Assembly (NCBI RefSeq): GCF_001435845.1
Contig: NZ_CM003596.1
Coordinates: 1,798,001-1,862,000 of the forward strand
Source of the DNA: Psychrobacter sp. P11G3
GTDB taxonomy: Bacteria > Pseudomonadota > Gammaproteobacteria > Pseudomonadales > Moraxellaceae
Length of the DNA stretch: 64,000 bases
Direction of reading: 5' to 3'
Below, piece after piece: positions 34,917-44,768 of the stretch (within the stretch, counting starts at the first letter, position 1; every line of letters starts with the position of its first letter). Position numbers and translations under genes: made by a program. The notes under the pieces are model-generated. The model saw only the letters and a list, made by a program, of their open reading frames with translations. It made no database searches and was not told the origin of the DNA.

Positions 34917-36842
34917 TCAATATAGCTGTACTTTACCCATTTTCCCCTCACCGCGTTCAGTTAAATACTGCATTACTGGTGTTTTTAGTAATTTCGTTTC
35001 AGCAACGGTTTTCGCTTGCTCTAAACGTTTCTTCTGTCGGCGCTCTGGGGTTTTATCTTCGGTCTGCATGATACTACTATCAATTTTCAAGTCAATGTCA
35101 GCTTGCGTAAATTGCTGTTGTAACTTAGCTGCCAATTGCTGAAAAGTGACCTGCAAATGCTTACTATCAACACTGGTCAAAAACGTGGCTTTGCCATTGC
35201 ATTGACCAGTCATTGTACCTTGCCGTGCTAGTGCTAGCTCATCTTGTGCCAATACCTCGCTTTCACGAGCCTTCTGTAACCAGTAGTCCCACTTTTCTGG
35301 GTTCCACTCGCCGGTCAGCTCTTGAGGTGGACAACGCAGCAACGTACGTGGATCTTGATCAGAGTGGGCTGTTAACTGAGAATCATTTGCGCCAGGCTCA
35401 ACAACAGGTTCAGGCTCAACAACAGGTTCAGGCTCAACAACAGGTTCAGGCTCAACAACAGGTTCAGGCTCAACAACAGGTTCAGGCTCAACAACAGGTT
35501 CAGGCTCAACAACAGGTTCAGGCATAGCACTAGCCGTTGACTGTGCTAAATTGTCATTATCATCAATACCGCTTTGCAGCTCATCGTGACTTGGTGTCTG
35601 ATAATCAACACTATAAAGCTCTGGCGGCGGTGCTGACGCTTCATGTGCAATAGCATCTGGAGCTGATACCGAAGAAACTGGCTCTATAGCTGGTACTTTT
35701 GTAGCAGACCCATCGCTATCATAAGTATTGCTCAAGACTTCATCGACTGGCAATGGACGAAACGCTAGTAATCGTAAGATGCACATCTCAAGCGCTTGCA
35801 TCGGTGTACTTGCAAGCTTGACACCTTCACGGGCTTGTACAACAATCTCATAATACAGCTGCAAGACATCAGGACTGATATGCTGAGCTAGCGTATAAAT
35901 ATCTTTTGCTTGCGCCTCATTAACATTAAGAGCGACCTCAGGCAACAGCTGAGTCAATGCCAACTGATGTAACAGTTCAGCAAGCCCGTCAAACATACTA
36001 GTCGCATCGACCATTTGCGCACGCATTTGCTCAATATGAGCAGCAACCGCAGACTTATCATGATTATAAATATCTGTGATTAGACGCACTAAGTCAGCAG
36101 CATCAATAAGACCAAGCATTGCATTAACAGTCGCATCATCTAGTGCGCCTTGACCAAAAGCAATGGCTTGATCAGTCAATGATAAAGCATCACGTACAGA
36201 ACCTTTGGCTGCACTTGCCAACTGCCAAATCGCTGGCTGAGTATAGCCTACCTGCTCTTTGGCCAAGATATTTGCCAAATGCTCGCTAAGTAACGTTTGA
36301 GGTAATGGTCGCAGAACGAACTGCAAGCAGCGCGAAATAATCGTAATTGGTAGCTTTTGTGGATCAGTCGTCGCTAATAAAAACTTCACATGTTCAGGTG
36401 GCTCTTCTAGCGTTTTTAACAGCGCGTTAAAGCTGTGCGTAGACAGCATATGTACTTCATCAATCAGATAGACCTTGTAGCGCCCTTGGCTTGGCGCATA
36501 AGGCACGTTGTCTAACAGCTCACGCGTATCTTCGACCTTGGTACGCGAAGCGGCATCAATCTCAATAAGATCAATGAAACGCCCCTGATCAATAGCAACG
36601 CAATTATCACATACGCCGCAAGGAGTGCTGGTAATACCTGTATCACAGTTCAAGCATTTAGATAAAATACGCGCAATCGTTGTCTTACCCACACCGCGCG
36701 TACCTGTAAACAGATAGGCATGATGCAAACGATTGTAATCAATCGCATTAATCAGCGCTTGAGACACATGCGTCTGCCCAATCAACTCGTGAAAGTTTTT
36801 TGGTCGGTATTTGCGAGCTAAAACTTGATATTGCTGCGTCAT
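34917..36842 (-). CDS. dnaX: DNA polymerase III subunits tau/gamma
   Basis: A 641-residue clamp-loader ATPase that loads the sliding clamp and links polymerase cores. I start at ATG 36842 (MTQQYQVLARKYRPKNF); a TTG at 36854 is less likely. Walker A is GTRGVGKTT, the zinc module is C-x8-C-x2-C-x2-C (CLNCDTGITSTPCGVCDNC), Walker B is VYLIDEVHML, and sensor TLEEPPEHVKFLLATTD follows. After the collar domain there is a long acidic linker containing seven PEPVVE hexapeptides encoded by a perfect DNA repeat, then the tau-specific C-terminal part. I found no A-rich slippage site for making gamma, so possibly only tau is made. Confidence 0.96.
   Translation of the reverse strand: MTQQYQVLARKYRPKNFHELIGQTHVSQALINAIDYNRLHHAYLFTGTRGVGKTTIARILSKCLNCDTGITSTPCGVCDNCVAIDQGRFIDLIEIDAASRTKVEDTRELLDNVPYAPSQGRYKVYLIDEVHMLSTHSFNALLKTLEEPPEHVKFLLATTDPQKLPITIISRCLQFVLRPLPQTLLSEHLANILAKEQVGYTQPAIWQLASAAKGSVRDALSLTDQAIAFGQGALDDATVNAMLGLIDAADLVRLITDIYNHDKSAVAAHIEQMRAQMVDATSMFDGLAELLHQLALTQLLPEVALNVNEAQAKDIYTLAQHISPDVLQLYYEIVVQAREGVKLASTPMQALEMCILRLLAFRPLPVDEVLSNTYDSDGSATKVPAIEPVSSVSAPDAIAHEASAPPPELYSVDYQTPSHDELQSGIDDNDNLAQSTASAMPEPVVEPEPVVEPEPVVEPEPVVEPEPVVEPEPVVEPEPVVEPGANDSQLTAHSDQDPRTLLRCPPQELTGEWNPEKWDYWLQKARESEVLAQDELALARQGTMTGQCNGKATFLTSVDSKHLQVTFQQLAAKLQQQFTQADIDLKIDSSIMQTEDKTPERRQKKRLEQAKTVAETKLLKTPVMQYLTERGEGKMGKVQLY
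35395..35520 (-). repeat. Seven perfect 18-bp tandem repeats within dnaX
   Basis: The 18-base unit GGCTCAACAACAGGTTCA (plus strand) is repeated seven times without a change, for 126 bases. On the coding strand it gives seven PEPVVE hexapeptides in the tau linker. Perfect identity suggests recent expansion or ongoing slippage/recombination; every copy change keeps the frame. Confidence 0.97.
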
Positions 36843-36911
36843 AATAAATGCCAATGTAAATAATACAAATATAAAGGGAGCGTCAAACTAATGAATCATA
36901 CTATGTTTTGG

Positions 36912-38174
36912 TTATAACTGAGCTTGAAGTTGGGCCAGCCGGTCATATAAGCGCTGAGTACTTTCATCAATCAATGAGCCTGCTTGATGAAATATATCTA
37001 GATAAACCTCAGTATTTACGCTGTCTTCGCACGGCCTAAACTCTACGCCCAGTAAAAACAAATTGTCCATCACTGGCTCTTGTAACTGGACATTGATATC
37101 TGACAATAAATCTTTATAAGAGAGCCGAACATTCTCTGCGCCTAGCGAACTGCTATCGTCTTGCGCATAAAACACCATGAGATAATGGCGTCCAAATACA
37201 TGATAAGAATGCTCATGACGGATATATCCATTCCAGCGCGATTCTTGATCCATGGTTCTATAAGCTAAGATTTTCTCTACTAGACATGCATAGGTATACA
37301 TTGACTCATCTACCAAAATATCAACCTGATCATTTGGTAAAGGTCTACCCGCTTCATAATAACGCTCAAGAACACTGTTAAACAGCTTGAACCACATCCG
37401 AGTATTTTTTTGCATCTCAGCCATTAAGGCATCGGCATACACAGTCTGATTCGGCTCTGCTGCTTTGAGTAAGCGTAATTCAACTTGCTCAATTAACTCG
37501 TTATCGATTAGCTGCTCTTGCACCCTAATCGCTCTTTGATGAAAGTCAGGTGATTGTAGAAACTGTTTAAGCAATGTCGATTCGTTTTGAAATGATGCAA
37601 AACTAGACAGTTGACGACGATGGAAGTCCAAAAAGGTTGTTAAATCACTTGGCGTCACCAACTGATTAAGGATATCAACGAAGTTTTGATGACTAAAGAC
37701 TTGTAAGATACTTTGCTCATCATCTAAGTCTAAAACACAGTCTTCTGCAAAAAACCGACTGCCATATTCGTAGCCAACTGCATAAGATGAATGGCCCGAT
37801 TGATCGTCTTGATGATTGATAGACAATGACGTTAAGCCAATAAAATAAACTGCTTTATCAGTTGTCGCGGCACTTCTATCTGCAATTAGGCTATCGTTTT
37901 TTTGATAAATCTGAGCGTGGCGTTTGATAAGTTGGTTAACAACTTCTTTTCTCCACTCACGAACTTTAGCATTATCCACTTCTTGCTTATTTGCCTGCAT
38001 CACGACGGTATTGACGAGCAAATAAATAGTAGCGCCAGAAAACTCAAAAACAAAATCATAACCCTGAAAATGATCAGAGTCAGTGATTTTGTCATCAGGC
38101 AACTCATACAACGATAAAAAACATTGCTGAATCATTTTTTGCCATGGCACATGTGATGCTTGCTGAATATCCAT
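36912..38174 (-). CDS. Hypothetical protein (unrecognised, 420 residues)
   Basis: I do not recognise this protein. It has 420 residues, with no signal peptide and no clear membrane segment, and is rich in acidic and Gln residues, so it is probably cytosolic. Features seen are FVFEFSGATIYLLVN near the start, FFAEDCVLDLDDEQSILQVF in the middle, a His/Tyr-rich stretch (YIRHEHSYHVFGRHYLMVFY) and a predicted C-terminal amphipathic helix (STQRLYDRLAQLQAQL). GAGGT precedes the ATG. It lies between lysS and dnaX on the same strand, 70 bases before dnaX, so it may be co-transcribed. Ordinary codon use suggests a long-resident gene. No function can be given. Confidence 0.85.
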   Translation of the reverse strand: MDIQQASHVPWQKMIQQCFLSLYELPDDKITDSDHFQGYDFVFEFSGATIYLLVNTVVMQANKQEVDNAKVREWRKEVVNQLIKRHAQIYQKNDSLIADRSAATTDKAVYFIGLTSLSINHQDDQSGHSSYAVGYEYGSRFFAEDCVLDLDDEQSILQVFSHQNFVDILNQLVTPSDLTTFLDFHRRQLSSFASFQNESTLLKQFLQSPDFHQRAIRVQEQLIDNELIEQVELRLLKAAEPNQTVYADALMAEMQKNTRMWFKLFNSVLERYYEAGRPLPNDQVDILVDESMYTYACLVEKILAYRTMDQESRWNGYIRHEHSYHVFGRHYLMVFYAQDDSSSLGAENVRLSYKDLLSDINVQLQEPVMDNLFLLGVEFRPCEDSVNTEVYLDIFHQAGSLIDESTQRLYDRLAQLQAQL

Positions 38175-38289
38175 AATACCTCTATAAACGATATTTCACA
38201 AAAAAGCTTATACCCATTCTGTGAAAATGAGCAGAAGCTTTTTATGCTAAGTTAAGTATCAGTTTGGATTTACAGCAAGCAAATCCACC

Positions 38290-39828
38290 TTAGCTGTCTT
38301 GTTTGCGGCGCATGTGCGGGAACAAGATCACATCACGGATACTAGCAGAGTCAGTAAATAGCATTACTAGACGGTCAATACCAATACCCTCACCGGCTGT
38401 CGGTGGCAGACCATAAGACAATGCTTCGATATACTCTTCATCGAAATGCATGGCTTCATCATCGCCAGCGTCTTTTTCAGCAACCTGACCACGGAAACGC
38501 TCAGCTTGGTCTGCTGGATCATTAAGCTCACTGAAGCCATTGGCCAACTCACGACCACCAACGAACAGCTCAAAACGATCGGTAATCTCAGGATTGTCAT
38601 CACTACGGCGCGCTAGTGGTGAGGTCTCAGCTGGGTACTCAGTGATGAACGTTGGCTGACGTAATTGATGCTCAGCTGTTTCTTCAAAGATAATCGTCTG
38701 TAGTTTACCCACACCAAACACATCTTTGACTTGTTGCTTAAGTGTCGTAGATGCATATTCTGCTAGGTATTCACGATCATTGATGCGCGCCATGTCAAAG
38801 TTTTCAGCATATTTTGCAATCGCATCAGACATTGATAGACGAGCAAATGGTGCTTTTAGGCTAATGGCTTCTTCTTGATAAGTAAGCTCCGTTGTGCCCA
38901 ACACATCTATTGCTAACTGATTAAACAGACGCTCAGTCAAATCCATCAAGTCATGATAATCAGCATATGCTTGATAGAACTCAATCATAGTGAATTCAGG
39001 GTTATGGCGGGTTGAAACCCCTTCATTACGGAAACTACGGTTAATCTCAAACACGCGCTCAAACCCGCCAACGACCAGACGCTTAAGATAAAGCTCAGGC
39101 GCGATACGTAGGTATAAAGGCATGTCTAATGCATTATGATGTGTCTCAAACGGACGAGCTACTGCGCCGCCTGGTATCGGATGCATCATTGGCGTTTCGA
39201 CTTCCATAAAACGCTCATTAAGCATAAATTGACGAATACCACTAACGATCTGACTACGAACCATAAAGGTATTGCGAGTCGTCTCATTGGTCATCAAATC
39301 AAGATGACGATTGCGATAGCGCGCTTCTACATCAGCCAAGCCATGGAACTTATTCGGCATTGGACGTAGTGATTTGGTCAATAGCGTAATTTCTTCAATA
39401 TGCACATACAAATCGCCTTTACCTGAGCGACCGATATAGCCTGATACACCAACGATGTCACCCAAATCTAGTGATTTGATGCTCGCACGCGTTTCCTCAT
39501 CAAGCTCTTTACGTGCTACATATAGCTGAATACGGCCTGTCATGTCTTGAATCACGATGAACGAACCACGGTTGAGCATGACTCGACCCGCCACGTTGAC
39601 CTGTGTTTTTTCACCATTCGCTGCTTTTTCTTCAATTTCCTGCTTTGAGATACCATCAAAAGCCGTCTGTAAGTCTTGCGCATAATCAGTGCGTTTGAAC
39701 GTATTAGGATACGGCTGTTTACCTGAAGCACTGATATCATCTAGCTTGGCTTGCAGTTGTGCGATTAGCTCGTTAGCATCTTCTACGACTGGGGTTTGAT
39801 CTTGGTTCTGATTATTGTGCTTTGACAT
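38290..39828 (-). CDS. lysS: Lysyl-tRNA synthetase, class II
   Basis: A 512-residue class II lysyl-tRNA synthetase that charges tRNA-Lys. The N-terminal OB-fold anticodon-binding domain is about 70-180 ([20 protein letters not shown]). The catalytic core contains motif 2 ([20 protein letters not shown]) and motif 3 ([17 protein letters not shown]). Length and ends ([14 protein letters not shown]) are typical. GAGAG precedes the ATG. It lies downstream of prfA on the same strand, as in many gammaproteobacteria (prfB-lysS is the enterobacterial arrangement; here the neighbour is prfA). Confidence 0.97.
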   Translation of the reverse strand: MSKHNNQNQDQTPVVEDANELIAQLQAKLDDISASGKQPYPNTFKRTDYAQDLQTAFDGISKQEIEEKAANGEKTQVNVAGRVMLNRGSFIVIQDMTGRIQLYVARKELDEETRASIKSLDLGDIVGVSGYIGRSGKGDLYVHIEEITLLTKSLRPMPNKFHGLADVEARYRNRHLDLMTNETTRNTFMVRSQIVSGIRQFMLNERFMEVETPMMHPIPGGAVARPFETHHNALDMPLYLRIAPELYLKRLVVGGFERVFEINRSFRNEGVSTRHNPEFTMIEFYQAYADYHDLMDLTERLFNQLAIDVLGTTELTYQEEAISLKAPFARLSMSDAIAKYAENFDMARINDREYLAEYASTTLKQQVKDVFGVGKLQTIIFEETAEHQLRQPTFITEYPAETSPLARRSDDNPEITDRFELFVGGRELANGFSELNDPADQAERFRGQVAEKDAGDDEAMHFDEEYIEALSYGLPPTAGEGIGIDRLVMLFTDSASIRDVILFPHMRRKQDS

Positions 39829-39958
39829 AACACTCTCAATATTTTTAGGTAATTAAATGGATAAACGAAAACAGAAAAATTAAATCAATACTTATTATTA
39901 TAAGAACAGACATGGTGATAAAAACGATAAAACTATTAGTACTTTTACAGACTAACTA

Positions 39959-41050
39959 CTAGTCATTGCCACCGATACTGGCCATCAAATCAGCCTGATG
40001 CTCACGTAATAGTGCATCAAGAATCTCGTCCAAGTCGCCTTCCATAATGGAATCAAGCTTGTATAAGGTAAGGTTGATACGATGATCAGTCATGCGGCCT
40101 TGTGGAAAATTATAGGTACGGATACGCTCTGAGCGATCACCACTACCGACCAAGTCACGACGTATAGAATCCGCCACATCGACCTGTGCTTGTACTTTGG
40201 CTTGTTGGATTTTAGAGACCAACATTTTCATAGCATGCGCACGGTTTTTGTGTTGGCTACGCTCTTGCTGACACTCTACCACGGTACCCGTTGGAATATG
40301 CGTCAAACGTACAGCAGAGTCAGTCGTGTTCACATGCTGACCACCCGCGCCACTTGAGCGGAAAGTATCCATTTTGATATCAGCAGGATTGATATCGACG
40401 GTATCATCAATCTCAACTTCTGGCATGACCGCAACCGTACAAGCTGATGTGTGAACACGACCTTGGCTCTCGGTTTCAGGGACACGCTGTACACGGTGAG
40501 CGCCCGATTCAAACTTTAAGCGACCATATACACTATTGCCAGATACGCGAGTGATGATTTCTTTATAGCCACCATGCTCACCTTCATTTGCAGAGAGCAC
40601 TTCTAGCGTCCAGCCCTGGCTCTGCGCATATTTTTGGTACATGCGGAACAAGTCACCAGAGAAAATCGCTGCTTCATCGCCGCCTGTCCCGGCACGAATC
40701 TCCAAAAACGCTGGCACTTTATCGTTAGGATCTTTTGGTAGCATCATCAGATTGAGTGCTTCTTCCATCTCTACGATGGTATCACGCGCACTCTCAATCT
40801 CATCGATCATCATCTCTTTCATGTCAGGATCTGTTGCATCAGCTAGCATCGCTTCTGCATCGGCCTGATCCGTTTCTGCACCCACGTAGTTTTGCCACAG
40901 TGTCGTGATCTCCATCAAGTCGCTGTGCTCAACAGACAATTCGCGGAACTTATTATTATCACTGATGACACTAGGATCTGATAATAAAGCGGTGACCTCT
41001 TCATAACGGTCTACCATCTGGTCTAAACGCAGGCGTAAGGATTCTTTCAT
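39959..41050 (-). CDS. prfA: Peptide chain release factor 1
   Basis: A 363-residue release factor that recognises UAA and UAG stop codons and frees the finished peptide. It has GGQ (236-238, in [10 protein letters not shown]), where the Gln acts in the peptidyl-transferase centre, and the codon-recognition PxT tripeptide as Pro-Glu-Thr (191-193 in [12 protein letters not shown]), which marks RF1 rather than RF2. Residue 1 lies at ATG 41050 without a clear ribosome site. hemA/prmC, often next to prfA, are not seen here. Confidence 0.97.
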   Translation of the reverse strand: MKESLRLRLDQMVDRYEEVTALLSDPSVISDNNKFRELSVEHSDLMEITTLWQNYVGAETDQADAEAMLADATDPDMKEMMIDEIESARDTIVEMEEALNLMMLPKDPNDKVPAFLEIRAGTGGDEAAIFSGDLFRMYQKYAQSQGWTLEVLSANEGEHGGYKEIITRVSGNSVYGRLKFESGAHRVQRVPETESQGRVHTSACTVAVMPEVEIDDTVDINPADIKMDTFRSSGAGGQHVNTTDSAVRLTHIPTGTVVECQQERSQHKNRAHAMKMLVSKIQQAKVQAQVDVADSIRRDLVGSGDRSERIRTYNFPQGRMTDHRINLTLYKLDSIMEGDLDEILDALLREHQADLMASIGGND

Positions 41051-41230
41051 AAAAGGACTTTTAATTGGATAAGAGGAATAAGCCCGTGATTATAGCAAAT
41101 TTTTTGGGGTAAATTAAAACCTCTAATAATTCTTGTTGATATTGTCGGTAATCTCGATGCTATCTTCTCAAACATCTCTGTTTATATTTAGATGTCACAG
41201 CTTAATTTCAATAGCAAAAACAACAGACAA

Positions 41231-41262
41231 AAAAATAGCTAAGAAGACTCTTAGCTATTTTT
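41231..41262 (-). terminator. Hairpin terminator
   Basis: A perfect 14-bp stem AAAAATAGCTAAGA/TCTTAGCTATTTTT with loop AGAC. It follows the FabH-type gene on its strand, with T-rich sequence on either strand, so it ends that transcript before prfA. Confidence 0.9.
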
Positions 41263-41284
41263 ATCAGGGCAAATAGTTAAAGTA

Positions 41285-42430
41285 TTAGACCTTGCGAACT
41301 AAGACCGATCCAATAGAGTAACCTGCACCAAATGAGCAAATAACGCCCAAATCACCTGATACTAAGTCATCTTTGTGGCGATGGAATACAATCATAGGAC
41401 TCGCTGAGCTGGTATTGGCAAATTCAGCAATAACACTTGGAGCAATCGACTTATCGGCATCTTTACCAACCACGGTACGCAGAATCAAATCCAACATATT
41501 GGCATTGGCTTGATGCAACCACATCATCTTAACATCAGATGTTGGGATGTCGTTTTCTTGCAAGTGCTCAGTGATGATCTCTGACACTTTTGGACAGACT
41601 TCACGGAATACTTTACGACCGTTTTGCAAAAACAGCTTGTCAGTGACCGGTGCTTTGATATCTGGATACATTTCAGTCTGCGCTGCTAGATACTCTGAGC
41701 GATCCATAAAGCCGTATTCGTTTTTGATGTTGGTCGAAAACTGAGTAAATAGCTTAGAGTTTAGAATCTCGTAACCTTTTGGCGTATCTAATTCTTCAAC
41801 GATAGAAGCGGTCGCTACATCACCGAAGATAAAGTGGCTGTCACGGTTACGCCAGTTTAGATGCGCTGAGGTAATCTCAACGTTGACCACAGCAATACGC
41901 TTGGCCAAACCAGAGATGATAGAACCATGTGCTTGTGACAGACCAAAAGTCGCCGCACTACACGCAACGTTCATATCATAAGCAAAGCCGCCAATCATAC
42001 CAATTTCGTTTTGGATTTCGATAGCAACTGCAGGATAAGTACGCTGGAAGTTTGAGCAAGCAAGGATGATACCGTCTAAGTCATTGGCCTCAAGTCCAGC
42101 ATCAGCCAAGGCATCTCTAAGTGCTGCTGCGCCCATTTCAGCCATGACCGACAGCTCTTCACCCAAGTTACGGTAAGGAATAACTGGCGCCATAATTTCA
42201 GTATTTAAGATACCTTCTTTTTCCATCACATAACGTGATTTAATACCAGATACTTTTTCGATAAACGCAGCTGAAGAAGGCTCAAGTGCCGTCACTGTCT
42301 CTGCAGCTATCTCTTCAGCATGTTCGGTATTATAGTTTTCAACATACTGGTTAAATGACTCAACTAGCTCTTCGTTACTAATGCTGTAAGGTGGGATATA
42401 AAGACCAGTGCCTGTGATACAAGTCGTCAT
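41285..42430 (-). CDS. Beta-ketoacyl-ACP synthase III-like protein
   Basis: A 381-residue thiolase-fold condensing enzyme. The Cys-His-Asn triad of the FabH type is complete: Cys157 (NVACSAA), His306 (WLHQANAN) and Asn339 (FANTSSAS). It is about 60 residues longer than E. coli FabH, with an insertion between residues 27 and 60 and [12 protein letters not shown]. Proteins of this length in Pseudomonas (PA3286) take medium-chain acyl-CoA into fatty-acid synthesis; a similar role is possible here. Lone chromosomal position, away from other fab genes except distant fabI, supports an accessory synthase. AGGAAG precedes the ATG. Confidence 0.88.
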   Translation of the reverse strand: MTTCITGTGLYIPPYSISNEELVESFNQYVENYNTEHAEEIAAETVTALEPSSAAFIEKVSGIKSRYVMEKEGILNTEIMAPVIPYRNLGEELSVMAEMGAAALRDALADAGLEANDLDGIILACSNFQRTYPAVAIEIQNEIGMIGGFAYDMNVACSAATFGLSQAHGSIISGLAKRIAVVNVEITSAHLNWRNRDSHFIFGDVATASIVEELDTPKGYEILNSKLFTQFSTNIKNEYGFMDRSEYLAAQTEMYPDIKAPVTDKLFLQNGRKVFREVCPKVSEIITEHLQENDIPTSDVKMMWLHQANANMLDLILRTVVGKDADKSIAPSVIAEFANTSSASPMIVFHRHKDDLVSGDLGVICSFGAGYSIGSVLVRKV

Positions 42431-42725
42431 GATAAGCTTCCTTGTCTACTACTGTGGTGCTTGGAATAAGCATAAAAGTGGAAAAATAATAGCCATTCAA
42501 ATTCAGTGAATAACTGTAAACTTAAAATCAGTGTGTTTATTATGCCTGAATATTATAATTTTTCTAATACTTTGTTACAAATAATCTGTTTCTTGCCATA
42601 AATTAGCAAAGACTGCCGTCCTTTTTCGATAGCTACGTTATAATTAGCATCATTTATTCTGTACTATTCATCGAACTATTTTAATAATTCAGAATATTGA
42701 TACGCGCTCATATTTAGGAATACTA

Positions 42726-43436
42726 ATGGCAGAACTTCTCAACTGGTTATTTGGTCAATACGCTGACTACTCTACAATATTCATCATTCTTGAACTGATT
42801 GCCGTTGTCTTTGGCGTAGCAAGTGTCTTACTCGCCAGCAAAACCAATATCCTAGTCTTCCCTATTGGTCTGGTCAGCACTGCTATATTTGTGTACCTAC
42901 TGTGGAAGTGGCAGCTGTTTGGCGATATGTTCATCAATGCTTACTATACCGTGATGAGCTTGTATGGCTGGATTAACTGGTCAAAGAACAAGAAAAACCA
43001 TTCTGTTGAGCACAAGCAGTCAAATGCCAATAATGTCCGTATTGAACATTTACATGCAGGTGACATCCCGATACTTTCTGCTTTGGCAGCGGGAACGATA
43101 GCTTTTGTAGGCTTGGTTTATTATTTCCGTCCAGTAATTAATAATGGCTTTAGTTTCGATGGTGCGGTACTTGGAATCCATCTATTTACTTGGGTCGATT
43201 ATACTGACATGCTCACTACGGCTTTGTTTTTGATGGCGATGTGGCTCATGGCACGGCGCAAGATTGAGCATTGGATACTCTGGATCATCGCTGATGCGAT
43301 ATCGGTACCACTATACTTTTATAAAGGTTTTACTTTTACCGCGCTACAATATGTAGTCTTCACTCTTATCGCAATCTGGGCATACTATGAATGGCAACGA
43401 CGCTACCGTGTACAACCTCGAGCAGCATACGCCTAA
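42726..43436 (+). CDS. pnuC: PnuC-family nicotinamide riboside transporter
   Basis: A 236-residue membrane protein with about seven transmembrane segments. The family stretch reads WKWQLFGDMFINAYYTVMSL followed by YGWINW; PnuC imports nicotinamide riboside by facilitated diffusion, trapped when phosphorylated. The second half has WVDYTDMLTTALFL and WIIADAISVPLYFYKG, which are PnuC features. TAGGAA precedes the ATG. The next gene, a riboside kinase homologue, overlaps its last 50 bases, so uptake and trapping are produced together. Confidence 0.93.
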   Translation: MAELLNWLFGQYADYSTIFIILELIAVVFGVASVLLASKTNILVFPIGLVSTAIFVYLLWKWQLFGDMFINAYYTVMSLYGWINWSKNKKNHSVEHKQSNANNVRIEHLHAGDIPILSALAAGTIAFVGLVYYFRPVINNGFSFDGAVLGIHLFTWVDYTDMLTTALFLMAMWLMARRKIEHWILWIIADAISVPLYFYKGFTFTALQYVVFTLIAIWAYYEWQRRYRVQPRAAYA

Positions 43437-43995
43437 ATCTGTCATCAACGTCGCGGTTTTAGGGGCAGAAAGTACGGGTAAGACGACCTTATGTCGTGAT
43501 TTGGCCGCGCATTTTGATGCTCCTTGGGTGTCAGAATATATGCGTACCTACTTACAGGCAAAATGGGACGACGAGCAGCTGACTTGTACGTGGGAGGACC
43601 TGCTCCCTATCGCACAGGGGCAAATTACACTAGAAAATACCCTAGCCAAACAGGTCGCTCAGACGTCTGATGCTAGTCATTATTTGTTTTGCGATACCAG
43701 TCTGTTTGAACTAATGGTTTATTCTTATTGGTATTATGGCGCCTGCCCTGTGGCCCTTGAGCAAGCAGCGTTGGCGCATCACTATGATTTAATATTATTG
43801 ACTGATGTTGATACGCCATGGGTCGCCGATGACCTGCGAGACAGTCCGCATCAACGCGATGAGATAAGCAACTATTTTGCCAGTCAATTAAGCAAGCATC
43901 AAAAACCATTTCAACGCATTAGTGGCGATAGAAAAGCGCGCATTCAGAAAGTAGTAGCGAAGCTCGCTAATATAGACAACATATTGCCTGACTAA
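43387..43995 (+). CDS. NadR-like nicotinamide riboside kinase (AAA/P-loop)
   Basis: A 202-residue P-loop protein resembling the C-terminal kinase domain of NadR, which phosphorylates nicotinamide riboside to NMN for NAD salvage. Walker A is GAESTGKTTL (26-35). Other features are WVSEYMRTYLQAKW and FCDTSLFELMVYSYWYYG, where the kinase domain usually has substrate contacts. The NMN adenylyltransferase and helix-turn-helix parts of full NadR are missing. It overlaps pnuC by 50 bases in another frame; the ATG at 43387 gives full length. An alternative start inside would be after the overlap, but I prefer 43387. The pnuC context strongly supports the role. Confidence 0.85.
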   Translation: MNGNDATVYNLEQHTPKSVINVAVLGAESTGKTTLCRDLAAHFDAPWVSEYMRTYLQAKWDDEQLTCTWEDLLPIAQGQITLENTLAKQVAQTSDASHYLFCDTSLFELMVYSYWYYGACPVALEQAALAHHYDLILLTDVDTPWVADDLRDSPHQRDEISNYFASQLSKHQKPFQRISGDRKARIQKVVAKLANIDNILPD

Positions 43996-44074
43996 AGCTA
44001 AATAGCTATACCCAAAAACTTATTCATATTTGTGTCTTTAAGACTTTCTTGTCTTTAAAACTTAAGAGATACCC

Positions 44075-44599
44075 ATGCTAAAGAAGTTTGAGCTTTATTT
44101 AGAAAAAACCATATTTAATAGCCGCTGGATACTGGCACCTTTTTATCTAGGATTAGTGCTAGGCATTATTTTATTATTTATTAAGTTTGTCCAAAAACTA
44201 TGGCACATGTTTGCTGACATTCTGACGGCCTCTGAAGCCAGTGTGATTGTAAATATATTGGTATTGGTTGATATCTCTCTAGTTGCTAGTTTACTGCTTA
44301 TCATTATATTCAGTGGCTATGAGATTTTTGTTTCAAAAATCGATACTGGCACTCATGATGATCGACCTAGTTGGATGGGTAAAGTAGACTTTTCTGGTCT
44401 AAAGCTCAAAGTCATTGGAGCGATCGTTGCTATCTCAGCGATTGACCTTTTAAAATCCTTTATGGATATATCTAGCGGAATGAGTGAACTTGATGCTGAC
44501 AAACTCATGTGGAAAGTTATTATTCATATGACCTTTGTATTGTCTGGCTTGTTATTCGCTATCATGGATAAAGTCGTTGGCGACACGAAAAAGCATTAA
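44075..44599 (+). CDS. UPF0114 (YqhA-like) membrane protein
   Basis: A 174-residue inner-membrane protein of UPF0114. The N-terminus LEKTIFNSRWILAPFYLGLV and the middle SKIDTGTHDDRPSWMGKVDF are family signatures. About four transmembrane segments are predicted, at about 16-36, 55-80, 108-128 and 145-164. Function is unknown in the family. It lies between the riboside kinase and creD, same strand, 79 bases after the former and 170 before the latter. Confidence 0.9.
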   Translation: MLKKFELYLEKTIFNSRWILAPFYLGLVLGIILLFIKFVQKLWHMFADILTASEASVIVNILVLVDISLVASLLLIIIFSGYEIFVSKIDTGTHDDRPSWMGKVDFSGLKLKVIGAIVAISAIDLLKSFMDISSGMSELDADKLMWKVIIHMTFVLSGLLFAIMDKVVGDTKKH

Positions 44600-44768
44600 G
44601 CACATTAATAATCGAAAAATAATTATCCGAATATATCGACTTTCGCCCTTTCACAGTTATTCCATATTTCTTGCACATCTTCTCTTCATGCCCTTTCTAT
44701 GATGTCTTTTAAAGCCACAGTCTGCTATCTCGGCAGCTGTGGATTCAAGATACTTAGGAGGCGACAAC

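Noticed and set aside
35395..35520. CRISPR-like array
   Set aside because: The repeats are directly adjacent 18-mers with no spacers, lie inside dnaX and keep its reading frame; no cas gene is near.
35213..35527. Plus-strand ORF with long Gln-Ala-Gln repeats opposite dnaX
   Set aside because: It is the antisense reading of the 18-bp repeat inside dnaX; there is no ribosome site and no domain.
34917..36842. Programmed frameshift or slippage site in dnaX making gamma
   Set aside because: The only A run on the coding strand, in codons for RPKNF near residue 18, is far too early; no AAAAAAG-type site lies after the ATPase domains.
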